Origin: Jannaschia marina
Lineage (GTDB): Bacteria; Pseudomonadota; Alphaproteobacteria; Rhodobacterales; Rhodobacteraceae
Assembly: GCF_013404595.1 (NCBI RefSeq)
Contig: NZ_JABVAX010000008.1
Location: 1 to 64,000, forward strand
Length of the DNA stretch: 64,000 bases
Direction of reading: 5' to 3'
Part shown: positions 8,864-19,300 of the stretch, piece by piece
Numbering within the stretch: the first letter of the stretch is position 1
How the letters are laid out: each line of letters begins with the position of its first letter
Notes under the pieces: model-generated
What the model was told of the DNA's origin: nothing
What the model saw: the letters and a program-made list of their open reading frames with translations, nothing else
The model's database searches: none
Program-made: the position numbers and the translations under genes

Positions 8864-9658
8864 ATGCTGCGGCTCGACAGGCTCGTGAAGACCTACAAGA
8901 CCGGCGACCAGGCCCTGAAGGCCGTGGAGCTCGACATCCCGAGCGGCCAGGTCACCGCCCTCATCGGCCCCTCGGGCGCGGGCAAGTCCACCCTCATCCG
9001 CTGCATCAACCGGCTGGTGGAGCCGACCTCGGGCAAGGTCTGGCTGGGCGACACCGAGCTCACCGCCCTCGGCGCCGGCGCGCTGCGCCGCGAGCGCCGC
9101 CGCATGGGCATGATCTTCCAGGAATACGCCCTCGTCGAGCGCCTGACCGTGATGGAGAACGTCCTGTCGGGCCGCTTGGGCTACGTCGGCTTCTGGCGCT
9201 CCCTCACCCGCCGCTTCCCGCAGGCGGACGTGGACGAGGCCTTCCGCCTCCTCGACCGCGTGGGCCTCCTGCACATGGCCGACAAGCGCGCCGACGAGCT
9301 CTCGGGCGGTCAACGTCAACGGGTCGGCATCTGCCGCGCGCTCATCCAGGATCCGGCCGTCCTCCTCGTCGACGAGCCCACGGCCTCCCTCGACCCCAAG
9401 ACCTCGCGCCAGATCATGCGCCTCATCTGCGAGCTCTGCGCCGAGCGCGGCCTCGCCGCGATCATCAACATCCACGACGTCGCCCTCGCCCAGATGTTCG
9501 TCGCCCGCGTCATCGGCCTGCGCTTCGGCGAGGTCGTCTACGACGGCAGCCCCGACGGCCTCACCCCCGACAAGCTGACCGAGATCTACGGCGAGGAAGA
9601 CTGGGAAGCGACCATCGAGAAGGTCGAGGACGAGGACGACGCAGAGGCCGTCGCGTGA
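8864..9658 (+). CDS. phnC: Phosphonate-type ABC transporter ATP-binding protein
   Basis: A 264-residue ABC ATPase that drives the PhnDE importer. Walker A GPSGAGKS at 35-42, signature [15 protein letters not shown] and Walker [13 protein letters not shown] are intact, and the [23 protein letters not shown]-loop region is typical of PhnC. The ATG at 8864 follows AAAGGAGAC; the extra upstream codons belong to the intergenic hairpin. Its stop overlaps phnE (GTGA). The C-terminal 15 residues are strongly acidic. Confidence 0.95.
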   Translation: MLRLDRLVKTYKTGDQALKAVELDIPSGQVTALIGPSGAGKSTLIRCINRLVEPTSGKVWLGDTELTALGAGALRRERRRMGMIFQEYALVERLTVMENVLSGRLGYVGFWRSLTRRFPQADVDEAFRLLDRVGLLHMADKRADELSGGQRQRVGICRALIQDPAVLLVDEPTASLDPKTSRQIMRLICELCAERGLAAIINIHDVALAQMFVARVIGLRFGEVVYDGSPDGLTPDKLTEIYGEEDWEATIEKVEDEDDAEAVA

Positions 9659-10476
9659 CCGCCACCGACACCGAGCTCTCCGCCCTCCTCGGCACGCGCT
9701 GGCGGCGGCCGCCGCTCATCCGCCGGGCGTGGCTGCGCTGGACGCTGGGCATCGGCTTCCTCGTCTATCTCGTGCTCGCGGTGGCCTCGGTCGAGGTGAA
9801 CTGGGCCCGCGTCTACGAAGGTCTCGACCGCGGCTGGGCCTTCGTACTGGCCTTCACCTCGCCCGATTTCACCTCCCGCTCCGGCGCCATCTGGGACGGG
9901 ATGGTCGAGAGCATCGTCATCACCGTCGCCTCCTCCGTCGTCGGCATCCTCATCTCCATCCCGATCGCCCTCGGCGCCGCGCGCAACATCGCGCCGCTCC
10001 CGGTCTACATGGTCTGCCGCGGCATCATCGCCGTCTCCCGCGCCCTGCAGGAGATCATCGTGGCGATCCTACTCGTCGCGATCTTCGGCTTCGGCCCGCT
10101 CGCGGGCTTCCTCACCCTCTCCTTCGCGACCATCGGCTTCCTGTCGAAACTGCTGGCCGAGGACATCGAGGCCATGAGCCGCAGCCAGGCCGAGGCCGTG
10201 CGCGCCACCGGCTCGCGCTGGTCGCAATGGATCAACTACGGGGTGCAGCCGCAGGTCATGCCCCGCCTCATCGGCCTGTCGATCTACCGCATCGACATCA
10301 ACTTCCGCGAAAGCGCGATCCTCGGCCTCGTCGGCGCGGGCGGCATCGGCGCGACGCTCAACACCGCCTTCGACCGCTACGAATACGACACCGCCGCCGC
10401 GATCCTGATCCTCATCATCGGGATCGTGATGGCCCTCGAATACATCAGCGGCATCGTCCGCGCGAAGGTGCAATAA
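9655..10476 (+). CDS. phnE: Phosphonate-type ABC transporter permease
   Basis: A 273-residue inner-membrane permease of the PhnE type. The GTG start overlaps the phnC stop. It has the EAA-like loop [29 protein letters not shown] and the PhnE signature [19 protein letters not shown]. It probably pairs with the next permease as a heterodimer around the PhnC ATPase dimer. TAATG overlap with the next gene. Confidence 0.94.
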   Translation: MTATDTELSALLGTRWRRPPLIRRAWLRWTLGIGFLVYLVLAVASVEVNWARVYEGLDRGWAFVLAFTSPDFTSRSGAIWDGMVESIVITVASSVVGILISIPIALGAARNIAPLPVYMVCRGIIAVSRALQEIIVAILLVAIFGFGPLAGFLTLSFATIGFLSKLLAEDIEAMSRSQAEAVRATGSRWSQWINYGVQPQVMPRLIGLSIYRIDINFRESAILGLVGAGGIGATLNTAFDRYEYDTAAAILILIIGIVMALEYISGIVRAKVQ

Positions 10477-11291
10477 TGCCCGTGCTAGAGACCGACACCG
10501 GCCCAGTCTGGCGCCGCCGCACCCGCAATCAGACGCTCGTCCGCTGGTTCGGCTGGCTCCTCGGCGTCGCCGTCTTCCTCTACTGCTGGCAGCAGATCTC
10601 GGACGCGACCACGTGGTTCTTCGTCTGGGACGCGCCCGAGATCGCGGGCGACATCCTCGGCCGCGCCACCCCGCCGCGCTGGTCCTATATCAACAATCTC
10701 TGGTGGCCCATCTGGGACACGCTCAACATCGCCACCCTCGGCACCATCGCGGCCCTCGTCATGGCGGTGCCCGTGGCCTTTCTCGCCGCGCGCAACACCA
10801 CCCCCTCGGCCTACATCGTGCGGCCCATCGCGCTCCTCATCATCGTCTCGACCCGCTCGATCAACTCGCTCATCTGGGCGCTTCTGCTGATCGCGATCAT
10901 CGGGCCGGGGGTCTTCGCCGGCATCGTCGCCATCGCGATCCGCTCCATCGGCTTCTGCGCCAAGCTGCTCTACGAGGCCATCGAGGAGATCAACCAGACC
11001 CAGGTCGAGGCGATCACCGCCACCGGTGCCTCCCGCTGGCAGGTCATGGCCTGGGGGATCGTGCCACAGATCGCACCCGCCTTCGCCGGCATCGCCGTCT
11101 TCCGCTGGGACATCAACATCCGCGAATCCACCGTCCTCGGCCTCGTCGGCGCGGGCGGCATCGGGTTGCAGCTTCAGGGCTCGCTCAACACCCTCGCCTG
11201 GCCGCAGGTCTCGCTGATCCTTCTGGTGATCCTCGCCGCCGTCGTCGTCTCCGAATGGGTCTCGGCCAAGGTCCGGGGCGCGATCATTTGA
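10476..11291 (+). CDS. phnE: Second phosphonate-type ABC transporter permease
   Basis: A 271-residue PhnE paralogue with the loop VEAITATGASRWQVMAWGIVPQIAPAFAG and [19 protein letters not shown]. The ATG at 10476 shares a base with the previous TAA. Two phnE genes in a row are common in alpha-proteobacterial phn transport operons. Its TGA overlaps the TTG start of the following HAD gene. Confidence 0.94.
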   Translation: MPVLETDTGPVWRRRTRNQTLVRWFGWLLGVAVFLYCWQQISDATTWFFVWDAPEIAGDILGRATPPRWSYINNLWWPIWDTLNIATLGTIAALVMAVPVAFLAARNTTPSAYIVRPIALLIIVSTRSINSLIWALLLIAIIGPGVFAGIVAIAIRSIGFCAKLLYEAIEEINQTQVEAITATGASRWQVMAWGIVPQIAPAFAGIAVFRWDINIRESTVLGLVGAGGIGLQLQGSLNTLAWPQVSLILLVILAAVVVSEWVSAKVRGAII

Positions 11292-12175
11292 GCGCCTCCC
11301 CCGCCGGTCCCATCTTCGACGCCTACCACGCCGTCCGCGCCCGCCTGCCCCGCCCCACCGCCGGCGGGGCCTGCACGCCCGTCGACACGCTGGCCGACAT
11401 CGCGGATCGCTTCGACACCTTCCTCCTCGATGCCTTCGGCGTTCTGAACGTGGGCGAGACGCCCATCCCCGGCGCACGCGACCGCGTCCACGCCCTGCGC
11501 GACGCGGGCAAGCGCGTCCTGATCGTCTCGAACGCGGCCGGGCTGCCCCACGCGGCGCTCATGGAGAAATATGACGGCATGGGCATGGGCTTCGCCCCCG
11601 AGGACGTCATCACCAGCCGCATGGCCCTCACGAACGCCCTCGCCGATGCGCCCCCCACCCGCTGGGCGGCCATGGCGACGAGCGGCGCGGGCCTCGAAGA
11701 CCTCGCGCCGACCCTCCTGCGCGACGATCCCGCCGCCTACGACGCGGCCGAGGGGTTCCTCCTGATCGGCTCCGCCGACTGGACGGACGCGCGGCAGGCC
11801 CTCCTCGAAGCCTCGCTCCGCGCTCATCCGCGCCCCGTCCACGTCGGCAATCCCGACATCGCCGCCCCGCGCGAGGACGCGCCCTCGCGCGAGCCCGGTC
11901 ATTGGGCGCACCGCCTCGCCGACGCCACCGGCGTCGCCCCCGTCTTCCACGGCAAGCCCTTCGCCGGCATCTACGACCTTGCCTTCGCCCGCTCGGGCGA
12001 CGCGGGGCGCACCGTCATGGTCGGCGACAGCCTGCACACCGACATCCTCGGCGCGCAGGTCGCGGGCGTGGCCTCGGCGCTCATCACATCGCACGGCATC
12101 CTGCGCGACCACGACGTCGCCGCCGGTATCGCCCTCTCGGGCATCCGCCCCGACTACGTCGTCCGCACCACCTGA
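11288..12175 (+). CDS. HAD-superfamily hydrolase (class IIA-like) of the phn operon
   Basis: A 295-residue HAD protein. Motif I reads FLLDAFGVLNVG, motif II IVSNAAG, and motif III/IV GKPFAGIYDLAF...VMVGDSLHTDILGA, as in NagD-like class IIA enzymes. The general acid usually two residues after the nucleophilic Asp is Phe here (D-A-F), as in a subgroup of HAD-IIA proteins, so the catalytic mode may differ from plain phosphatases. The TTG start at 11288 overlaps the permease stop; other starts would shorten the protein. Coupling to the transporter suggests it acts on the imported phosphorus compound. The tail overlaps the convergent permease gene by 22 bases. Confidence 0.85.
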   Translation: MSASPAGPIFDAYHAVRARLPRPTAGGACTPVDTLADIADRFDTFLLDAFGVLNVGETPIPGARDRVHALRDAGKRVLIVSNAAGLPHAALMEKYDGMGMGFAPEDVITSRMALTNALADAPPTRWAAMATSGAGLEDLAPTLLRDDPAAYDAAEGFLLIGSADWTDARQALLEASLRAHPRPVHVGNPDIAAPREDAPSREPGHWAHRLADATGVAPVFHGKPFAGIYDLAFARSGDAGRTVMVGDSLHTDILGAQVAGVASALITSHGILRDHDVAAGIALSGIRPDYVVRTT

Positions 12176-13632
12176 CCGCGCGTCCCCTCGATCCGCAGGC
12201 CCGCCCCCGCGCCCATCGCCGCCCGCAGGCGGCGCGAGAGCGCGTCGATGCCGAGCGTGATCCCGATCGTCACCAGAAGCAGCATCAGCACCCGGTCGAG
12301 CCGCAACTCCTGCACGTTCGTCTGGATCCAGAAGCCCAGCGTCGCCACGCCCAAGAGGCCGACGATCGCGCTCTCCCGCACGATGATTTCCCAGCGATAG
12401 AGACAGAGCGCGACGAAATTGCCCGACAGCCGCGGCATCAGATCCCACCCCGCGAGCGTCAGCCCCCGTGGCGCATCCGCCCGGAGCCGCAGCCCCTCCG
12501 CCTGCCGCCCCATGAGATGCGCGATGATCGCCCCGTTGTGCAGCGCCAGCGCCAGCACAGCGGGCAGGAGCGACGGCCCGAGGATCTGCAGGAAGACGAA
12601 GGCCAGCATGTATTCCGGCAGGCTCCGCACGACGACAAGCACCCCATGCCCCAGCACCGCACCCCACCGGCCCACCACCCGCGGCACGATCAGCGGAAAG
12701 GCGACGGCGGCCAGCACCGCCGCCCCCCCGAGCGCCAGTTGCGACACGATCAGCGTCTGCGCCGTGCCCGGCGTCGCCTGCTCCGCGAAGACGCGGCCGA
12801 GCCACGGCCCCCACTCCGCCCCCGTCCGCAGCGGGGCCGGCACCACGTCCCGCAGGAACCGCAGAAGCGCGCCGTCGCCCATCGGCGGGTGACTGACCCA
12901 CGACAGCGCCACCACCGACACCGCCAGGTAGGCGGGGGCCAGCCGCCAGATCATCCACCGCCGCATCGGCAGGATCAGCGCGAGGAAGACCAGCAGGCAC
13001 GCCGCCGCCGCCCCGTACTCCGCCTGCCGGAAGTAGGTCTCCAGCTGAAACCCGAGCGTCGGCAGGCCCACGAAGCCCAGCACCGCCGACGACCGCAGCC
13101 CGCATTCCAGCCGGTAGAGCGTATAGGTCCGCATCTGCGGCAGACACCCCGGCAGCCGCGCCCACAGGAGCGCCGCGACCCCGCCCACCCCCGGCGGCAG
13201 CGGGTCGCGCGCCTCCTCCATGTATTCCGCGAAGACCTTGGCGAAGATCCCCGCATAGGGCAGCCCGATGGCCAGAACCCCGGTCAGTGGCGACAGCCCG
13301 GTGACGTTGAGCAGCAGAAGCGCCCAGAAAAGCTCGTGCACCGCCCGCACCGACACGCAGAGCCAGCGCACGGGAGCCAGGCGATAGAACGGCGCGAGCA
13401 GCAGGCCGAAGACCGCCCCGAAGGCCACGCCGCAGAAGGCGAAGGCCAGCGTCAGCCCCGTCGCCCGCGCGAGACCGCCCAGATCGGAGAAATCCGGCGC
13501 GATCACGCCCCGCCCGATCGCCGTCAGCGTGGCCCAAGGGTCGGGCCGCGCCGCGCCGAGATCCGCCACCAGGAATGCGGCCAGCGTGACGAGGAGGAAG
13601 CCTAGCCCGACGTCCCGCCGCCGGAGCCTCAC
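12154..13632 (-). CDS. Tandem-fused PhnE-like ABC transporter permease
   Basis: A 492-residue membrane protein made of two PhnE-like permease halves (about residues 1-240 and 255-480). Each half holds its own version of the permease signature: LECGLRSSAVLGFVGLPTLGFQL in the first and IIVRESAIVGLLGVATLGFWIQ in the second. A normal PhnE is about 270 residues, so this is a head-to-tail fusion that provides a whole membrane dimer in one chain. It is last of a minus-strand operon SBP-ATPase-permease and overlaps the ATPase by four bases (ATGA). Confidence 0.88.
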   Translation of the reverse strand: MRLRRRDVGLGFLLVTLAAFLVADLGAARPDPWATLTAIGRGVIAPDFSDLGGLARATGLTLAFAFCGVAFGAVFGLLLAPFYRLAPVRWLCVSVRAVHELFWALLLLNVTGLSPLTGVLAIGLPYAGIFAKVFAEYMEEARDPLPPGVGGVAALLWARLPGCLPQMRTYTLYRLECGLRSSAVLGFVGLPTLGFQLETYFRQAEYGAAAACLLVFLALILPMRRWMIWRLAPAYLAVSVVALSWVSHPPMGDGALLRFLRDVVPAPLRTGAEWGPWLGRVFAEQATPGTAQTLIVSQLALGGAAVLAAVAFPLIVPRVVGRWGAVLGHGVLVVVRSLPEYMLAFVFLQILGPSLLPAVLALALHNGAIIAHLMGRQAEGLRLRADAPRGLTLAGWDLMPRLSGNFVALCLYRWEIIVRESAIVGLLGVATLGFWIQTNVQELRLDRVLMLLLVTIGITLGIDALSRRLRAAMGAGAGLRIEGTRGQVVRTT

Positions 13633-14279
13633 GCGTAAAGCTCCATCAGCCGCGCCACGTCGAGCCCCGCGACCGGCGCATCGAGCGCCACGGTCCCGCC
13701 CTTCAGGCCCACGACGCGCGACGCCACCCGCCGCGCCTGCCCCACGTCATGGAGGACCATCACGGAAGTCTCGAATTGCCCGATTAGGGACTGCAACAGC
13801 GCATCGCCCTGCGCCGGATCGAGGCTCGACACCGGCTCATCGGCAAAGACCACCGCGCCCCCGCGCAGCATCGCCCGCGCCAGCGCCACGCGCTGCCTCT
13901 GCCCGCCCGAGAGCGCGCCGACCGACCGCCGCTGCAATCCGTCGAGGCCCACGCGCGCCAGCACCGCCTCCACCTCCGCCCGCTCTGCGGCCGATGGCCG
14001 GACCAGCGTGCGCAGGTTCCGCGCGGTGCCATGGTCGGTGAGCCGACCCATCCAGACGTTGTGAAACACGCTCAGCGCATCGACGAGCCCGTGGTCCTGC
14101 GCCACCTCGGCCACGCGCCCCGCCGCCCGTTCGCGCAGCGCGCGCAGAAGCGTCGACTTCCCCGCCCCGCTGCGCCCCATCAGCGCCACGCAGTCCCCCG
14201 CGCGCACCGTCAGCGTCACGTCGCGCAGGACGGCCTCCGCGCCCCAGCCCAGCGTCTCGGACCGGAGCGCGATCTCCAT
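13629..14279 (-). CDS. PhnC-like ABC transporter ATP-binding protein
   Basis: A short 216-residue ABC ATPase with Walker A GRSGAGKS (35-42), signature [15 protein letters not shown] and Walker B VVFADEPVSSLD. It lies between a PhnD-like binding protein and the fused permease, with overlaps on both sides, so the three form one transporter. PhnC proteins are usually about 260 residues; this one lacks part of the segment between Walker A and the Q-loop, as in a related oxyanion clade. Confidence 0.9.
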   Translation of the reverse strand: MEIALRSETLGWGAEAVLRDVTLTVRAGDCVALMGRSGAGKSTLLRALRERAAGRVAEVAQDHGLVDALSVFHNVWMGRLTDHGTARNLRTLVRPSAAERAEVEAVLARVGLDGLQRRSVGALSGGQRQRVALARAMLRGGAVVFADEPVSSLDPAQGDALLQSLIGQFETSVMVLHDVGQARRVASRVVGLKGGTVALDAPVAGLDVARLMELYA

Positions 14280-15121
14280 CAGTCGATGATGTCGAGGGCG
14301 CGCGCCGTGTCCTCGATCGGCTGGTAGAGGTCGTTCGTCGCCGGAATGAAGGCCGCGCGCGGGAAACTGGCCAGCAGCTCCGCGTCATCCATGCCCACGA
14401 GCGCCGCCTGCACCTTCTCGGTAAAGCCCGCGCCGAAGCGCGCATCCGCGTCGCCCCGGATCGTCCAGTTGTAGTCCGGGTAGGGCGGCGTCTGCCAGAT
14501 GACCTTCGCCGTCTCCGCCTCCGGCGCGCCGGCCTCCGCGGCCTTGTCGTAGACGGTGTAGTTCATCGCGCCCACCTCGTAGGCCCCCGAGGCCACGAGG
14601 CGCAGCGTCTGCCCGTGGTCGCCCGAATAGCCCACCTCCGAGAAGAGCGCCTCCGGAGCCTGCCCCGTCTCCTCGCGCAGCCAGAACTCGGGCATGAGCC
14701 GCCCGGACGTCGAGGTCTGCGCGCCGAAGGTAAAGCTGCGACCGGCGATGTCGGGGAAGTCCTCCGACCGCTCGATCCCGGTTTCGGTGTTCGCGATGAA
14801 ATAGGTCACGAAGGTCTCGTCCTCCGACCCCTGCGCCAGCGCCTGCGACCCGGGCACGGCGATCCGCGCCTGCACGCCCGAAAGCCCGCCGAACCAGCCC
14901 AGCTGGATCTGGTCGTTGCGGAAGGCGGTGACGGCGGCGGCATAGCTCTTGACGGGCACGTATTCGACATCCACGCCCAGTTCCGCCTCGAGGTAGTCGG
15001 CCACCTTGGAGAACCGCTCCACCAGCTTCGTCTCGTCGTCGTCGGGAATGGCCGAGAAATAGAGCGTCTCGGCCCCCGCCGGCGCGGCGAGGAAGATCAG
15101 GAGAAGGGCGGGTTTCAGCAT
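14279..15121 (-). CDS. PhnD-family binding protein, possibly selenate/oxyanion type
   Basis: A 280-residue periplasmic protein with a signal peptide (LLLIFLAAPAGAE). It differs clearly from the phnD at 7825. AIPDDDETKLVERFSKVADYL, YVPVKSYAAAVTAFRNDQIQLGWFGGLSGVQAR, FGAQTSTSGRLMPEF and the GYSGDHGQTLRLVASGAYEVGAMNY block resemble the PhnD subfamily annotated as putative selenate-binding. That ligand is inference from remembered family features; phosphonate or another oxyanion remains possible. It leads the operon with the ATPase and fused permease; no Pho box is visible in front of it. Confidence 0.8.
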   Translation of the reverse strand: MLKPALLLIFLAAPAGAETLYFSAIPDDDETKLVERFSKVADYLEAELGVDVEYVPVKSYAAAVTAFRNDQIQLGWFGGLSGVQARIAVPGSQALAQGSEDETFVTYFIANTETGIERSEDFPDIAGRSFTFGAQTSTSGRLMPEFWLREETGQAPEALFSEVGYSGDHGQTLRLVASGAYEVGAMNYTVYDKAAEAGAPEAETAKVIWQTPPYPDYNWTIRGDADARFGAGFTEKVQAALVGMDDAELLASFPRAAFIPATNDLYQPIEDTARALDIID

Positions 15122-15190
15122 GGCGCGGGCCTCGGTGTCAGGGGTCGCCCCCCTAGACCGCGCCCGCGCCCGAAAGGCAAGCCGCCCGCG

Positions 15191-15727
15191 TCAGATCACC
15201 GACAGGACCACGATCATCGCCAGCGCATAGATCACGATCGCCCCGCCGATGAGCAGGTAATGGAAGTTGCCCATCGCCTGGGCCTTCACGATCGACTTCA
15301 TCTGCCCCATGAGGTCGGGCCAGGTGTAGCTGACGAAATCGCCCTGGGTGAAGACGGCCTTGATCCGCCCCTCGCTGTCCACGACCGGCAGGCGGCGGAA
15401 GCGCTCGTTCGACATCATCCGCAGCCATTCGAGCATGTCGTCCGTCTCCGTTGCCACGCGCGGATCGGCCGTCATGATGTCCGAGAGCTTCGTCGTCTTC
15501 GCGTCCAGCCCCTTGGCCACCAGCTTGTTCATCACGTCGCGTTCGGTCACGACGCCCAGCACCTTGTCGTCGCCGTCGGTCACGATCACGCAGCCGTAGT
15601 TCTTGTCCGACATGGCCGCGACGGCCTCTGACACCATCTGGTCCGGCGGGCCGGTCAGGGGCTTGGTCTTGGTCTTGTACTCGGCCCGGTCCATCAGGCG
15701 GTTGCCGGCGCGGTCTGTCTCGGCCAT
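15191..15727 (-). CDS. CBS-domain protein with C-terminal membrane anchor
   Basis: A 178-residue protein with two CBS motifs (about residues 20-80 and 85-145; GCVIVTDGDDKVLGVVTERDVMNKL and RRLPVVDSEGRIKAVFTQGD). A single hydrophobic helix (LLIGGAIVIYALAMIVVLSVI) closes the protein. CBS pairs bind adenine nucleotides or similar ligands. The partner is unknown. It is a separate transcription unit between the second oxyanion transporter and marR, in a stretch without obvious pathway context. Confidence 0.85.
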   Translation of the reverse strand: MAETDRAGNRLMDRAEYKTKTKPLTGPPDQMVSEAVAAMSDKNYGCVIVTDGDDKVLGVVTERDVMNKLVAKGLDAKTTKLSDIMTADPRVATETDDMLEWLRMMSNERFRRLPVVDSEGRIKAVFTQGDFVSYTWPDLMGQMKSIVKAQAMGNFHYLLIGGAIVIYALAMIVVLSVI

Positions 15728-15873
15728 CTGCGGTCTCCTTCGTCTGATGAGGTTGACCTAGGGTCCGGTGCGGCAAAGTCACGCGCACCCGGGCTCCGCC
15801 AGCGTCACAGTCGAACCCCACCGTCATCACCGGGCAGACGGGACACGTCATCATCGGGGCGAAGGGGCGCGTC

Positions 15874-15896
15874 ATCATCGGGCTCGACCCGATGAT
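15874..15896. repeat. 23-bp intergenic palindrome (9-bp arms, CTCGA core)
   Basis: ATCATCGGG, core CTCGA, then CCCGATGAT: perfect 9-bp arms. Half copies of the same unit (GTCATCACCGGG, GTCATCATCGGGG) stand just upstream at about 15823-15858. It belongs to a family with copies at 26856-26984 and 50011-50132. The 15728-15929 gap shows nothing else. Confidence 0.75.
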
Positions 15897-15929
15897 CTCC
15901 CGCCGATGTCCCCACCGCGCCCCTCGGCC

Positions 15930-16358
15930 CTACCCTTCGGCCAGCCGCGCAAGGCACCGGCGCAGCACCGCGACCTCCTCGGCACTGAACCCTTCCGCAA
16001 GCTGCGCATCGTAGGCCCGCGCCGCCGCCGACAACTCGTCATAGGCCCCCTGCCCCGCCGACGTCAGCCGCAGATGCTCGCGCCGCCGGTCCCGCGCGCT
16101 CGGGGCCCGCGCGAGGAACCGCTTCGCCTCCAGCGCGGCGACGGCGCGGCTCACCTTCGTCTTGTGCAGGCCCGCGCGGTCGCAGATGTCGCGCGCCGTC
16201 ATCGCGCCGTAGCGGCCAAGGTGGAACAGCACGCGCCATTCCGTCCGCAGCATCCCGTAGCGCTCGCGATACTGCCGCTGGAACGCGAGGCTCGTCGCCT
16301 CCGCCGCCCGGTTGAGCGCGTAGGGCAGGAAATCGGCCAGGTCGAAGTCGCCGCTCAC
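15930..16358 (-). CDS. MarR-family transcriptional regulator
   Basis: A 142-residue winged-helix repressor: AFQRQYRERYGMLRTEWRVLFHLGRYGAMTARDICDRAGLHKTKVSRAVAALEAKRFL is the MarR DNA-binding core, and the basic wing has RDRRREHLRLT. The GTG start at 16358 is chosen because it overlaps the reductive dehalogenase stop by four bases (GTGA); the longer frame lies inside that gene. The coupling makes it the probable regulator of the dehalogenase, sensing an aromatic ligand. The operator is not identified. Confidence 0.9.
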   Translation of the reverse strand: MSGDFDLADFLPYALNRAAEATSLAFQRQYRERYGMLRTEWRVLFHLGRYGAMTARDICDRAGLHKTKVSRAVAALEAKRFLARAPSARDRRREHLRLTSAGQGAYDELSAAARAYDAQLAEGFSAEEVAVLRRCLARLAEG

Positions 16359-19300
16359 AGGTCGATCTCCACGACCCCGCCCGCCTCCGCCGCCCGGCTC
16401 TGGCAGAGGATGAGCGCCGTCTCCCGCTGCGCCCGCGACAGCACGAAATCCCGGTGTTCCACCGCGCCCGAGACGAGCCCGCACTTGCACACCCCGCAGA
16501 TCCCGTCGGTGCATTTCACGTCTACCTGCACGCCCGCGCGGGCAAGGGCATCCGTCGCGCTCTCCTCCGCCCCGACGGCCACTTCCCGCCCCGAGCGCGC
16601 GAGGCGCAGGGTGAAGGCGTGGTTCTCGTAGTCCGGCACCTCGGGGACGGAGAAATACTCGAGGTGCCGCGCCGCCTCCGGCACGCCCGCCGCCTCCGCC
16701 GCCTCCATCACCGCCCCCATGTAACGGTCCGCCCCGCAGGTATAGACATGGGCGTTCTCGGGCAGCGCAGCCATCACCGCCCCAAGATCCGCCCGCGTCC
16801 CCTCGTCGGTCACATGGAGCGTCACGCGCCCGGCCCAGGGCACCGCGGCGAGCTCCGGCAGGAAGCCCATCGTCGCCCGCGAGCGCCCGGAGTAATGCAG
16901 CGCGAAGGACGCCCCCGCCCGGTGCAGCTCATGGGCCATGGCGATCATCGGCGTGATCCCGATGCCGCCCCCCATCAAAAGGCTGTGCGGCGCGGCGTGG
17001 AGCGGGAAATGGTTGATCGGATGCGACACGAAGACCCGCCGCCCCGGCGTGAAGATCCGGTGCATCAGCGCCGAGCCGCCCCGCCCCGCGTCCTCCCGCA
17101 GCACGCCGATGCGATAGCGCGACCGGTCTCCCGGATCGCCCCACATCGAGTATTGCCGCAGGTATTCGGGCGCGACCACCACGTCCAGATGCGCCCCCGC
17201 CCGCCACTCCGGCAGGTCCGCGCCGTCCGGCGACACGAGGTCGTAGGCCACGATCCCCTCGGCCACCGTCTCGGCCCGGTCCACGACGAGCTGCATCACC
17301 GGCGCGTCCCCGTCGGCGGTATAGACATGATCCGTCGGCATCTCTCCCCGCGCCAGCCGGCGCTTGTACTCCGCCGCCGAAATCAGGTTCTGATACGCCG
17401 AAATCCCCGCCTCCCGGTCCATCGGGGCCGGATAGGGCCAGGGATGCGGGGCCAGCGGCGCGGGGTAGACGGCCAGCGTCTGATCCTCGTAGCGCACATC
17501 GAGGTCGCGCTGCAGATCGCGCGCGTTCACCGGGGCGCGCGTCGGGCGATAGGCCTCGTCCTCCTCGATCTCCAGGTCCCACCACCACTTCTTCACCGGG
17601 TTCAGCCCGCCGTTGCCCACCGCATCGTCGAGCCGCGCCAGCACCGGCGCCGCCGCGGGCACCTTCATCGCCGCCCAGCGGAAGGGCGCCTCGGCGAAGA
17701 GCCCCTCCAGGTTCCACGGGCACGTCTTCATGCAGCGCCCGCACATCGCGCCCCCCTCCGTCCCGATCCGGTAGGAGGCGCATTTCTGGCTGTCGGACTT
17801 CCAGATCTCGTAGCCGTTGAACATCAGCTTCGGTCCGGCGGTGATCGCGCCCGACGGACATTCCCGCGCGCATTTGTTGCAGCTCTCGCAAAAACGCTGC
17901 AGCCCGAAGTCGATCGGCTTGTCATGGGCCATCGGCAGATCGGTGGTGACGACCCCCGATTTCAGCCGCGGCCCGAGGAACGGGTTCAGGATCACCTCGC
18001 CGATCCGGCTCACCTCGCCCAGCCCCGACAGGAGCAGGAGCGGCGGCTGCAACACCTCCCCGTCCATCACCGTATGCGCCTTGGCCGAATAGCCGAGCCG
18101 CCGGATCTGCGCCGCGATCACGCCCCCCAGCAGCGAGAACCGCAGGTAGGCCCGCATCGACTGCGCCACGCTGATCCAGTCGTCGCCCGAGGCCCCCTCC
18201 ATCGTCTCGTAGCCCTGGTCCACGATCATGGAGATCGCCTGATCGTGCGGCGGGTCGATCGGGTCGCCCCGCGCGTCGTGGCTGTACCACGCCCACTCCG
18301 GGCAGCGGCTGATCCCAACCGCGTCGATCCCGAGCCAATAGGACGTCGCCTTGATCAGCTCCGCCGACATTTCAGGCTCTATTTGCCGCGTTAGAGCCGC
18401 TTTTTCCCCATCCTGCAGCAGCACGAAGGCCCCGAGCGCCCTCCGCTGCGCCATCGAGGGGGCGGCCTTGCGCACGTAATGCCCGCCCTTTGCCTGATCC
18501 TGCAGCGCCTTGCCCATGTCGCCGAACTGCGCCCGCGCAAAGAGGTCCGCGCGCTTGGGCACCCGCGGCACGCGCGGCTCGTCGATATAGGTCGTGGGCC
18601 GCTCCACCCGTGTCAGCGTCTCGAACGGATGCGCCCCGTCCACGAAGCGCCGCCCGGCATAGGGCACCGCGTTGCCCGCCGATTTCACCGTCCCGCGGCC
18701 CAGCTTCCACGACAGCCCGTAGATGCCCTTCGGCTGCTCCTCGGCCAGCGGCGCGTCTTCGGCCAGCGCCAGTGTCGTCGTCACCGCCGCCAACCCGAAG
18801 CGCCGGCCCACGTAGGGATGCGTCAGCCCCCCCTGCCCCACCGTCGCCACGCTCGCCGCCACGGCCAGCCGGTTCAGGTCCACGTCCGAGGCCGAAAGGC
18901 TGTGCCCCTTCGCGTCGAACCCCAGGAGGCGGATGTAGTTCGACAGGACCGCCGCCGTCTCCGCCGCCAGCAACCCCGCGCGATGGGCCTGCGCCTCCTC
19001 GATCCAGTCGCAGCCCACCTCCCCCGGCTCGGGCGCGCGCGGGTTTTCGTACATCAGGACGATGGCATGTCGGTGCCCGGCCACCGACGTGGGCGGGGCC
19101 AGCGCCGAATCCCGCAGATCCGCCATGATCGTGTCTATTCCCGACGCCAGTGTCTTCGTCTGCCGCGTCGCGAGGTCTTCGGCCAGCCGCGCCACATCGG
19201 GGTTCACCACCGGTTCGGACAGAAGCGCCGCCTCCGGCATCGGCCCGATCCCGACGACGGCCGCGTCGCAGAAATAGCCGAACCCCTTCAGATGCCGCGC

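Noticed and set aside
15191..15727. CBS protein as part of the oxyanion transporter
   Set aside because: It is on the same strand but separated by 69 bases without coupling, and its membrane anchor is not that of a transporter part.
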